Virus record (IMG/VR): IMGVR_UViG_3300025405_000260
Span: 1 to 44,500 of that record
Source: a virus
Direction: 5' to 3' (one strand)
DNA: 44,500 nt
Shown piece after piece: positions 1 to 7,356 of this stretch. The number at the start of each line of letters is the position of its first letter. Position 1 is the stretch's first letter. A program made the translations under genes and the position numbers. The notes beneath the pieces are model-generated. The model did not search any database, was not told where the DNA came from, and saw only the letters and a list, made by a program, of their open reading frames with translations.

Positions 1-1
1 T

Positions 2-625
2 ACTATTACAGGCACAACACTTAATCTTGCAGGTAATGCTATAGTTAATAGTGGTACTTTCACTAATGGTCTAGTTATTGGTAATGGTACGGCTGGAAAT
101 AAAATTACTTTTAATGGTACTTTTGGGTCTATTAATGGTGCATATAGTATAAATTCTATGTTTGGTGTATTTTCGGGAAATATTCAAGCTGGTAATAGCT
201 TAACACCGTTCCCAATGCAAACTGCATCTAATAGCTATGGTGGTACTATTGCCAGTACAATTACCACAACTTCAGGGCAGATTGCAAATATCTCCTTGTC
301 ACTTCCAGCATCTGGAACCTATCTGGTTACAGGTCAGCTGGTTATAGCTAATAACGCAGCATCAACTACTTATGGTGCAACTTTGTGGATGTCTACAAGC
401 GGAACAGTAGCTGGAAGTATCAACAACGCTCCTATTTACAGTCAAATTTCTATTCCAGGTCAGGGATTTAGTACGGTACCAATGATTGGACAGGTTACCG
501 TTAGTAGTGCTACTAATCTTACTCTTTACGGTTACGCTAGTACTGGTGCTGGTAATAATATGGTTGTTATAGGTAACAGCTATGGTTTAACCCCAACCAC
601 ATTTGTTGCTACAAGAATAGTATAA
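2..625 (+). CDS. Virion structural / tail fibre-like protein, 5' truncated
   Basis: The reading frame is open from the left edge, so this is the C-terminal 207 residues of a longer protein. An internal ATG at 158 exists, but the same Thr/Gly/Asn-rich composition continues upstream of it without a stop, so it is probably not the start. The visible part is a low-complexity beta-type sequence with many Gly-Asn and Ser-Gly pairs, as in trimeric phage fibre and appendage proteins. The last 120 residues look like a compact beta-sandwich head. It lies directly before neck genes, so it may be a head fibre or decoration rather than a tail fibre. No family is recognised. Confidence 0.6.
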   Translation, partial: TITGTTLNLAGNAIVNSGTFTNGLVIGNGTAGNKITFNGTFGSINGAYSINSMFGVFSGNIQAGNSLTPFPMQTASNSYGGTIASTITTTSGQIANISLSLPASGTYLVTGQLVIANNAASTTYGATLWMSTSGTVAGSINNAPIYSQISIPGQGFSTVPMIGQVTVSSATNLTLYGYASTGAGNNMVVIGNSYGLTPTTFVATRIV

Positions 626-626
626 T

Positions 627-1517
627 ATGAGAATTAGACCTATTCCACAGTATGCTTCTGAGCCTATTGGTATTATGATCTACTCTCAGGGTACTCTAAC
701 AGACCCTGATTCAGTTGTTATTAGTGGACAGAGTGTTCCTGGAGTCTTTGTTCAGGTAATCGACTCAGATAACGGAACAGTTATTGTTCCTTCTGGGACT
801 CTTGCTACTTATGAATCAACCGGAACCTATCAGTATACATTAACTTCTGCAGATACCTCTATTCAGGGAAACTATCAGGCCAACTGGACTTATAGTATTA
901 ACGGCACCCCTAGACAATATCAGGATAATTTTGTTATTACTGATCAAATGCCCTACTGGCAAAATCTAGACTATGATCAAAGACAGCTAGTAGCCAATAT
1001 TGTTCACCGTTTAGATAAAAGTTTTGACTCTAGTAGTGGTGGCCCCTACCTTCAAGAATTAGGCCAATCTGGTTTTAATATCTACGAAGAGGTTGCTTTT
1101 ATGATGTCTACAGAAGCAATTGACTATATTAACTATGAATTTCAGCCTGTTTTTACTCCTGCTTTCCAGGTAGGTGTAAACGTAATGGCTCCATTCCCCA
1201 CCAACTATTATGGTGTTTTAACTGTTCAAACTTATGCTCACTTTATCAAGCATATTGCTAGAAACTATATTGAACAACCTACTCCAGAGGGTATGACTGC
1301 TGCTTGGATGAATCGTAGAGATTACTATAATCGCTGGATGGATCTCTACAAGATGGAAAAAGAGATTGCTGATAAACAGCTCCGTCAAATGAAGCGTTGG
1401 TATATGGTTGGTTCCAAGAGATCCCTGCTGGTTGCTGGTGGTCTTATTCCGCGTATGTTTGTTAATCCAGCTAGACCTCACTTCATGTATGCTGCCGTTA
1501 ATATGGGTGGTATGTAG
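627..1517 (+). CDS. Putative neck/connector virion protein with N-terminal Ig-like domain
   Basis: A 296-residue protein starting one base after the previous stop. Residues 1 to about 110 have an Ig/Big-like beta pattern (an extracellular-type domain ending near an NFVITDQ motif). Residues 110-250 are helical and rich in aromatic residues, followed by a basic segment near KEIADKQLRQMKRW. The position, at the head-proximal end of a tail operon and before terminator-like genes, fits a neck or head-tail joining protein. The function is inferred from gene order. The sequence alone supports only a virion protein. Confidence 0.5.
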   Translation: MRIRPIPQYASEPIGIMIYSQGTLTDPDSVVISGQSVPGVFVQVIDSDNGTVIVPSGTLATYESTGTYQYTLTSADTSIQGNYQANWTYSINGTPRQYQDNFVITDQMPYWQNLDYDQRQLVANIVHRLDKSFDSSSGGPYLQELGQSGFNIYEEVAFMMSTEAIDYINYEFQPVFTPAFQVGVNVMAPFPTNYYGVLTVQTYAHFIKHIARNYIEQPTPEGMTAAWMNRRDYYNRWMDLYKMEKEIADKQLRQMKRWYMVGSKRSLLVAGGLIPRMFVNPARPHFMYAAVNMGGM

Positions 1518-2191
1518 TGTCTTTCGATTTAGAAAGCCCTCAATACGTCTATAAGCAGAGAGAAGCTTGGGCACAAACAGATCAACAAAGATTTCATGAT
1601 GAAGCTTTGCAATGGTTTGGAGAAGAGTGTATTGTAAGATTGCTCTGGCGTGCAGAAGATGCAGCTGCTGGTAATGTTACCTACTGTCAAACCTGTCAGG
1701 ATAGCCCTAATCCTTCTAACCCAAGTGCAAGTATTCAATCACGTGTAGCTAATGTCTATAAGCAATCTGGTAACTCCTATTGCCCCGATTGCTATGGTAC
1801 TACTTTTACAGGTGGTTTTCAACCTACCAATTACCATATTTATATGTTAGCTACGGATACTGCAGAAATTAGAAGTAATCTTCAAACTGGACAGTTCTGG
1901 AAAGAAAATCCCAATGTTCAATTTAGTTGGTTTCCTCAATTAAGAACAGGTGATTTAGTTACCAGAGTTCAAGCTTGGAATCCAGATGGTAGCCCTGCCT
2001 TGACAACTACAAGATACCAAATTTCTGCTGTTAGTCCAGTTACAATTAGAACAGGCCCCGGTCCAACCAATCCTGCACCCTGGAGATCTGGAACACCACC
2101 TTTTGCTAATAACGAAATTATTGTCAATCAAACAGCAACGTTAGAAAATTTATGGCCTGGCCATCCCTACTATCAGGTGGCACTCCAATGA
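1517..2191 (+). CDS. Putative head-tail connector protein with zinc-ribbon-like Cys pairs
   Basis: A 224-residue protein using a GTG start whose G is the last base of the preceding TAG stop, so it is translationally coupled. Residues 53-90 hold two CxxC pairs (CQTCQ and CPDCY) about 32 residues apart, which could bind a structural zinc. The rest is mixed alpha/beta with a hydrophobic beta-rich second half. Such cysteine knuckles occur in some phage adaptor proteins, but no family is recognised. Its place between neck and tail-terminator-type genes suggests a head-tail adaptor. Confidence 0.45.
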   Translation: MSFDLESPQYVYKQREAWAQTDQQRFHDEALQWFGEECIVRLLWRAEDAAAGNVTYCQTCQDSPNPSNPSASIQSRVANVYKQSGNSYCPDCYGTTFTGGFQPTNYHIYMLATDTAEIRSNLQTGQFWKENPNVQFSWFPQLRTGDLVTRVQAWNPDGSPALTTTRYQISAVSPVTIRTGPGPTNPAPWRSGTPPFANNEIIVNQTATLENLWPGHPYYQVALQ

Positions 2192-2682
2192 GATTACCTG
2201 AGGAAATAGCAGAAGAAATCTCTAATAGAGCTTTAGAAATAGCTAGACGTACAGCTCCCAAGAGAACTGGTAAGGGTGCTTTGTTCTTAAAGGCTACTAG
2301 TTCTGCTGGACAGATTGGTATTGAGGTCCCAGACGAAGTTGCCTATATGACATACCAAGATCAGGGATTTGGTCCATTTATTATGGACTCTCTAGCTGGT
2401 AAAACTATTCCAATGAGATCTGCAGATGGAAGTATTTCTTTTCGTAGAGCTTCCTCTAGAAATATTGGTAAGCCTATTATTACCAGAGACTCTAAGGGTG
2501 ATTTAATTAAACCTAAAACTGCTTGGAGACACCCTGGTCTTACAGGTTCCCATTTTATTGAGAAAGCTTTAAGACAGGCTGCTACAGAATGGGCTAAATC
2601 TAGAAATGGACAGGAAATGATTAGAATGCTGGATGAATCAGCAGCAGCTGATCTTATGGAATTTCTCAGAGGTCATAAATAA
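2188..2682 (+). CDS. Putative tail-completion / neck protein (HK97 gp10-like by position)
   Basis: I choose the ATG at 2188. It overlaps the previous stop as ATGA and has an AGGTGG-type ribosome site at 2175-2180, giving 164 residues. An in-frame ATG at 2152 lies inside the previous gene and is less likely. The protein opens with a helix (PEEIAEEISNRALEIARR) followed by the TAPKRTGKG segment, which resembles the N-terminus of HK97 gp10-type tail-completion proteins, where a helix precedes an Arg/Thr/Gly-rich turn. Gene order (adaptor, this gene, terminator-like gene, sheath) agrees. The identification is inference. Confidence 0.5.
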   Translation: MRLPEEIAEEISNRALEIARRTAPKRTGKGALFLKATSSAGQIGIEVPDEVAYMTYQDQGFGPFIMDSLAGKTIPMRSADGSISFRRASSRNIGKPIITRDSKGDLIKPKTAWRHPGLTGSHFIEKALRQAATEWAKSRNGQEMIRMLDESAAADLMEFLRGHK

Positions 2683-3374
2683 TGTTTACTACTGCTGTAA
2701 AGACCTGTATTGTAGAAGCGTTAGTTTCTGGTTTTAATTCATTAAACCCAACTGGTTCCTACCCCTCTAGTACCTCTTTAGATTTAACGCCCAACAGTGT
2801 TACGATTGAATATCCTCTAGAGGAAGTTCAATGGCCTGCTCTCTTTGTTCAATTTAGACCCAGTAAGTCTCAATGGACTGGTCTTAATCCAACAACCTAT
2901 TCTGGAGCAGCAAGTCCTTGGACAGCATCAAGAGAAATCTATTTTGAGGGTGCTCTTGACTTCCAAATTTTAGCTATGCATTCAGAAGAACGAGATAGAC
3001 TTTGGGATAGTTTAAATAACCTTATCCTAATGAATGAGTTTTCCCCAGGTGCTACTGCATTCTACAATAGTATCAATCAAAATGATCTGGTGGGTATTAC
3101 CCTATTATCCAGTACAGTACAGAGTCTAGGGGATACAGTTTCTCCTGGCACTCCCTATAGTCCTGAAGAATTAACATATGAAGCTACCTTAAGAGTTCAA
3201 TGTGTAGGCGAAGCTTATGAGAATAAGTTTAGTCAATCTGTTCAGGGTATTTCAGCAGTAACAGTTAGTGGTGTCTTAACATTGGTTATAAATTCTCAAA
3301 ACCCATACGTACCCAATATTACAGCTACTACCTCCAGTGGAGTTATAGTTCCCAATTTTACTGTAACTTCATAA
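2682..3374 (+). CDS. Putative tail terminator-like protein
   Basis: A 230-residue protein coupled to the previous gene through TAATG. It has an alpha/beta pattern: an N-terminal helix (VKTCIVEALVSGFNSL), then strands including the WPALFVQFRP segment, and a helix around HSEERDRLWDSLNNLIL. That layout is common in tail terminator proteins that sit directly upstream of the sheath gene in myoviruses. The last 45 residues add a Val/Thr/Ser-rich Ig-like tail. No specific residue motif proves the function. Confidence 0.45.
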   Translation: MFTTAVKTCIVEALVSGFNSLNPTGSYPSSTSLDLTPNSVTIEYPLEEVQWPALFVQFRPSKSQWTGLNPTTYSGAASPWTASREIYFEGALDFQILAMHSEERDRLWDSLNNLILMNEFSPGATAFYNSINQNDLVGITLLSSTVQSLGDTVSPGTPYSPEELTYEATLRVQCVGEAYENKFSQSVQGISAVTVSGVLTLVINSQNPYVPNITATTSSGVIVPNFTVTS

Positions 3375-3383
3375 TTTTAAACA

Positions 3384-3396
3384 TTGTAATTTACAA
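3384..3396. promoter_or_regulatory. Palindrome upstream of the sheath gene
   Basis: TTGTAA-T-TTACAA is a perfect 6-1-6 inverted repeat in the 56-base gap before the sheath gene. A weak promoter-like pair (TTGTAA, 18 bases, CATAGT) overlaps it. It could be an operator or late promoter element, but AT-rich palindromes of this size arise by chance. Confidence 0.25.
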
Positions 3397-3430
3397 GATA
3401 ACTAATGCATAGTAATGTAAGGAGAAGTCT

Positions 3431-4921
3431 ATGCCAAATCCCATTCCCGGTTACACAAACCCTGGTGTCTACGTAACACAATCGACGTTACCTAATATTG
3501 GTGCTATCTCTAGTACAACTCTTAACACTCTTTTCCTGGCTTCTGTTCCTTCCGGTAACTTTCCAACTAGTAGTAATCAGGATGTTTTTAAGGTCAATAG
3601 CACTAGTCCTCAAACTTTTACTTTAAGTCAGAGTGGTACAATTAGTAGCTTTGCTGTTACAAATAATACCTATGGTAACTCCTATTCTATTAGCGGTTCT
3701 GGTACTACTGTAGCTTCTGGTTTTAACATTGCAACACCTACAACAAGTGGTAATGTTACAGTCTTTACAGTTAGTGGTCTTCCAGCTAATACCTGGTTAA
3801 GAGCCAGCTACAGCTACACTACCTGTACACCTTCAACGATGTACACCTTCTCAGATTTTAATAGTTTGCAATCTGTTTTTGGCCCTGCTTTCTCTTATGT
3901 AAACGGAACGCCAACAGTTACTTCACCGTGCACATTGGCCGGTTACCTTGCCTTTATTAATGGTGCCTCCCTTGTTAGCTGTATGAACATTACACAAACA
4001 GCTAGTGGTGTTACCAATCCTGGTGTTGACCTTATTACTGGTATCTATGGAACATTAAATATCCCAGGTATTGATGTATTTGTTCCGCTGGGTATGGACA
4101 CAACCTACCTTACAGCTGGACAGTCTAGTGGTCCATTGTTTAGCCAACTTTCTTCATTCCTCCAAGCTCAAGCCTACAATGGTGTCTACCAGAGAGCCTT
4201 TATTGGACTTAACCAGGCTGTTGCAAGTGGTACCAATCAGAGCCTTATCAATACCTGCACATCTATTATTGGTGACACCAACAGTAACTCAAGAATGTCT
4301 CTTGTAGCTCCTCAAACTGTTAACTACAATGTTGGATTAAGTTCAACAACAGGTACAGTTACAGGCGTTGTCCCAGTTGATGGTTTCTATATGGCTGCTG
4401 CGGTAGCTGGTTTGTATGCTGGTTTGCCCAATGTTGCTGTTCCACTTACCAATAAGTACATCAATGGATTCTCTGGTATTAGTAACCAACTTACAACAGC
4501 AGATTCTAATACATTGCAATCTTACGGTACACTTATTATTAGACAAAATAATGTTGGCGCATTGAGAATTAGACAGGGTCTTACCACCAATGTTTCCAGC
4601 TGGCTTACTCAGGAAATATCAATTAGTTCTGTAGGTGATGCATTAAGTAAGCAATTGAGTTCTGCATTACACAATAGTGGATTAATTGGTTCGCCATTAA
4701 GCGTAGCTACAATTAATGGATTACAATCAGTTGTAAATACAACCTTAGGTAAAGCTGTTTCATCAGGCCTTATTCAAGCTTTTTCTAACCTAAGTTATTC
4801 ACAAAATCCCAGTAATCCTACAGCAGTTAATATTACTTTTAGCTACTCACCAACAATTCCGTTGAACTACATTAATGTGAATTTGACGGTTGACTCTAGT
4901 ACCGGAACAGTTACGTTCTAG
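3431..4921 (+). CDS. Contractile tail sheath protein
   Basis: A 496-residue protein with a strong AAGGAG ribosome site about 8 bases before ATG. It begins with the sheath-type motif GYTNPGVYV, and its C-terminal 120 residues (IRQGLTT, the helix with VNTTLGKAV, ending in strands with a PLNYINVNLTV motif) follow the pattern of phage sheath C-terminal domains that interlock neighbouring subunits. A Ser/Thr/Gly-rich insertion at residues 40-130 probably forms the outer variable domain. The next gene is tube-like, which is the normal sheath-tube order. This gene defines the virus as a myovirus. Confidence 0.88.
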   Translation: MPNPIPGYTNPGVYVTQSTLPNIGAISSTTLNTLFLASVPSGNFPTSSNQDVFKVNSTSPQTFTLSQSGTISSFAVTNNTYGNSYSISGSGTTVASGFNIATPTTSGNVTVFTVSGLPANTWLRASYSYTTCTPSTMYTFSDFNSLQSVFGPAFSYVNGTPTVTSPCTLAGYLAFINGASLVSCMNITQTASGVTNPGVDLITGIYGTLNIPGIDVFVPLGMDTTYLTAGQSSGPLFSQLSSFLQAQAYNGVYQRAFIGLNQAVASGTNQSLINTCTSIIGDTNSNSRMSLVAPQTVNYNVGLSSTTGTVTGVVPVDGFYMAAAVAGLYAGLPNVAVPLTNKYINGFSGISNQLTTADSNTLQSYGTLIIRQNNVGALRIRQGLTTNVSSWLTQEISISSVGDALSKQLSSALHNSGLIGSPLSVATINGLQSVVNTTLGKAVSSGLIQAFSNLSYSQNPSNPTAVNITFSYSPTIPLNYINVNLTVDSSTGTVTF

Positions 4922-4943
4922 TTAAACAGGAGATTTTTTAATT

Positions 4944-5555
4944 ATGGCACAGACAAGATTCCGCGTAGGTGGAGCATATACAAGATTACAGTGGACTTCA
5001 CCTGGTTCAACTACTCCACAAACCCTGGCCTATGTTGATATTATTAGAGAAACAGCTCCTAAGTATGTTGCTGCCCCTCAACCAATTCAGCCATTAGACC
5101 AGGAATATCCTATTGAAATCGCACTTCCAGGAGCTTTAGAAGCAGGTATGTTGGAAGTACAATTCCGTGAACAATGGAATTCAGAAGTTTGGAATGCTTT
5201 TTACACCACCTATAATGACCCCATTACAAGCACTAAGAATATCTATATTGCTGACCTTTTGGGTATCTTTAAGGCCCAGCTTCAAGCTGGTAACAGTGGT
5301 ATCAGTCTTACCAAGCTTATTATTGACCCTACAACAGGTCAAGCTGTTAGAACTATTCAATACCACGATCCAGTCATTGTAAACATTGCGGTTGACGAAA
5401 CCGTACAGATTAACTCAATGACGTTTCCAAAGTCTGTACAGTTTATGTATCTCTACCGTACAGAAACGGTAAATCCATTAGCTAACGGTTCACAATTAAC
5501 AACAAAACCAACATATTCAGATTCTTCTTACGGTCCTACGGCCGCAGGTAAGTAG
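4944..5555 (+). CDS. Tail tube protein
   Basis: A 203-residue protein directly after the sheath gene with an AGGAGATTTTTTA leader before ATG. Size, position and the strand-rich pattern (YVDIIRE, YPIEIALPGALEAG, MLEVQFREQW, then KLIIDPTTGQ and IQYHDPVIVNIAVDE) agree with the tube subunit that forms the inner conduit of a contractile tail. The short Ser/Gly/Lys-rich C-terminus is probably disordered. Function is assigned from gene order and fold pattern rather than a diagnostic residue. Confidence 0.72.
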   Translation: MAQTRFRVGGAYTRLQWTSPGSTTPQTLAYVDIIRETAPKYVAAPQPIQPLDQEYPIEIALPGALEAGMLEVQFREQWNSEVWNAFYTTYNDPITSTKNIYIADLLGIFKAQLQAGNSGISLTKLIIDPTTGQAVRTIQYHDPVIVNIAVDETVQINSMTFPKSVQFMYLYRTETVNPLANGSQLTTKPTYSDSSYGPTAAGK

Positions 5556-5576
5556 TTTTAAGAAAGGAAAGGTAAA

Positions 5577-6488
5577 ATGCCTTCACGTTCATTAATTATC
5601 CAACTTCAGCCAGGACAGTCACAGGCTATCTTGCCTGACCACAGAAAGATGCTTCCTGGTATCCAGTACGTTATTGACTGGAACACTTTTGAGAAGCTTT
5701 CTTTAGGAGCTCGTCAAAACGTTATCCAAATTGTAGGTGTTAACAACGACAGTACAACAGCATCTACTTCATTCGTACCTGCTCAGACAGCTACTGGTCC
5801 TAATTCAGCACTTAACATTCAGACCATTTTATCAACTACTACAGCTAATGCTAACACTCTTAACCTTGCAGGTTTTTCTGCTCAAGGTTGGACAGCTAAT
5901 AGTGCTGGTCCTACAGGTGTTAGTGCCAATAATACTATTAACTTCTCATTGACTGGCCCTACTGGCGAGCGTTACACCTACGTACAAAATGTTGCTAGTG
6001 GTATTGCTGCTGGTCAGGTCGTTGTATGGGCTGACGAAGTCAATCGTTTTGTTACAACTGGTCGTCCCACCTACCAGGTTTTTGTCGATGGTCAGGGTAC
6101 TCAGTACCAGGCTTCAATTATTGACAGCAACACCTCCCCAGCCACTATTGGTACAAAGCAGGGACGTTTTGCTGGTGTAGCAAACGTTGCAATTGCTTCA
6201 GGTTACTACGGTTGGGTTCAGATTGAAGGTTACTGCCCATCAGTTCAGGTTACAGGTACAGTTTTGGCCGGTAGCACCCTGGCAGTTTCTACTACATCAG
6301 GTACCGCTGCTGCACAAGCTGCTACAGCAACTGTTTATGGTCCTAACAACTCCGTTACCGGTTCACCTCTGGCCAACAACGTCTTTGGTACAGCTCTTAC
6401 CAGTGGTACCAACACTAACGTTGCTGCACACTTGCGTAGTGTTAACAGACCTAAGATGCCTTACAATCGGTTCCTTAACCGCAACTAG
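5577..6488 (+). CDS. Repetitive virion structural protein
   Basis: A 303-residue protein with an AGGAAAGG ribosome site. The N-terminal 60 residues (IIQLQPGQSQAILPDHRKM onward) look like a folded anchoring domain. The remainder is Ala/Thr/Ser/Gly-rich with long runs of beta-forming residues and ends in a basic, Arg/Asn-rich tail. It sits between the tube gene and the tail assembly chaperones, where some phages keep a second major tail or decoration protein. Its careful codon use and strong ribosome site suggest high expression. No family is recognised. Confidence 0.55.
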   Translation: MPSRSLIIQLQPGQSQAILPDHRKMLPGIQYVIDWNTFEKLSLGARQNVIQIVGVNNDSTTASTSFVPAQTATGPNSALNIQTILSTTTANANTLNLAGFSAQGWTANSAGPTGVSANNTINFSLTGPTGERYTYVQNVASGIAAGQVVVWADEVNRFVTTGRPTYQVFVDGQGTQYQASIIDSNTSPATIGTKQGRFAGVANVAIASGYYGWVQIEGYCPSVQVTGTVLAGSTLAVSTTSGTAAAQAATATVYGPNNSVTGSPLANNVFGTALTSGTNTNVAAHLRSVNRPKMPYNRFLNRN

Positions 6489-6506
6489 TTTTAAATAAAA
6501 GAGGTA

Positions 6507-6521
6507 GGCAGATGGTCTGCC
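6507..6521 (+). promoter_or_regulatory. Small hairpin before the tail chaperone genes
   Basis: GGCAGA-TGG-TCTGCC is a perfect 6-bp stem with a 3-base loop, 18 bases upstream of the GTG start of the chaperone gene. It is not followed by a T-run. It could reduce read-through or protect the upstream mRNA, separating high expression of structural genes from low expression of the chaperones. Confidence 0.4.
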
Positions 6522-6538
6522 CTTGACCAAGGAGAAAA

Positions 6539-7021
6539 GTGCAAACACAAGTAAATCTTTCGGAAATGTTTCCGGATGAATGGAAAAATGAATTTGAAGG
6601 GCTTCTTTATTTAGGCCATCTGGAGAAGGAAGTCACTTCAATTCCATTCCATACATTTACTGTAAGAACTCTTACGGTAAGTGAAAAGTTAGCAGTATCA
6701 TTAATTACCAAAGAATACGTAGATACCGTTGGTTATGGCAGAGCCTATAGAGCAGCTGTTGTTGCAGCTGGTTTACAGTCTGTAGATGGCCAAGAGGTTA
6801 TTGCTGGAGCCAAGGGTGTAAACATCCTAAAGCAAAAGTATGACTACGTAACCAATGGTTGGTATGACTCGGTTATCGATGTTCTTTTTACGGAAATTGA
6901 TAAGTTAGAAGGCTCAGTACTCAAGGTCCTGGAAGAAATTGGGATGTTTGAGTCAAGTAAGCCTGTTGCCATTTTCAAGTCTGATGAAAAGAGTGATGAC
7001 AACCCAAAAGATGGGAAGTAG
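6539..7021 (+). CDS. Tail assembly chaperone, short form (gpG-like)
   Basis: A 160-residue acidic protein starting at GTG behind an AAGGAGAAAA ribosome site. The pattern of a small, mostly helical, charged protein ending in a Lys/Asp-rich tail, placed between virion proteins and the tape measure gene, is that of the first tail assembly chaperone, which coats the tape measure during tail polymerisation. Near its 3' end the frame contains C CCA AAA at 7003-7009, where ribosomes can slip by -1 into the next frame and make an extended form. The unshifted form stops at TAG 7019-7021. Confidence 0.78.
   Translation: MQTQVNLSEMFPDEWKNEFEGLLYLGHLEKEVTSIPFHTFTVRTLTVSEKLAVSLITKEYVDTVGYGRAYRAAVVAAGLQSVDGQEVIAGAKGVNILKQKYDYVTNGWYDSVIDVLFTEIDKLEGSVLKVLEEIGMFESSKPVAIFKSDEKSDDNPKDGK
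7003..7009 (+). promoter_or_regulatory. -1 ribosomal frameshift slippery site, C CCA AAA
   Basis: The heptamer fits X XXY YYZ exactly in the chaperone frame (codons CCA AAA). After slipping, both tRNAs re-pair with CCC and AAA. The -1 frame is open from 7000, just after a TGA at 6997-6999, through the second chaperone ORF to 7356, so a frameshift here and only within this short interval yields a fusion of 272 residues. Confidence 0.85.
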
Positions 7022-7356
7022 ATCCCTACTTAATCTATCACGTCCAAATGGCGTATAAGAGGGGTCTACTTACAGGTCCAGATCTTAACGAACTTCAGGA
7101 AAGACTTCTAATGGCTATTTTAATTCAGGAAAAAGTAGAGAAGTTTAAAGATACAGAAGCTGCCTTTGAACGTCAAATTATGATTCATCGTCCTGATGTT
7201 TGGGAAAAGCTACTGGAAAAGCGTAAAGAAGATGAAGCTTTGGGCTTTGACCACATTGAGGATAAGGTCCCTGAGACTCCTGCTGAAGTTGCTGCAATTG
7301 ATAGAGCATTTGAAGAAATGCTTTCTAATATTGATACATCTGAGATGGGTGAGTAA
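7009..7356 (+). CDS. Tail assembly chaperone, frameshift extension (gpT-like)
   Basis: This is the -1 frame part of the fused chaperone, join(6539..7009,7009..7356). It reads RWEVDPYLIYHVQ before an internal ATG at 7048 that has no good ribosome site. The extension is helical and strongly charged (ERLLMAILIQEKVEKFKD, then VWEKLLEKRKEDEA), as in T-domains that contact the tape measure. It ends by TAATG overlap with the tape measure gene. Independent translation from 7048 cannot be excluded but is less likely than frameshifting. Confidence 0.8.
   Translation, partial: RWEVDPYLIYHVQMAYKRGLLTGPDLNELQERLLMAILIQEKVEKFKDTEAAFERQIMIHRPDVWEKLLEKRKEDEALGFDHIEDKVPETPAEVAAIDRAFEEMLSNIDTSEMGE

Noticed and set aside
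2152-2187. Upstream ATG for the tail-completion gene
   Set aside because: It would overlap the previous gene by 40 bases without a ribosome site, whereas 2188 gives an ATGA overlap and AGGTGG.
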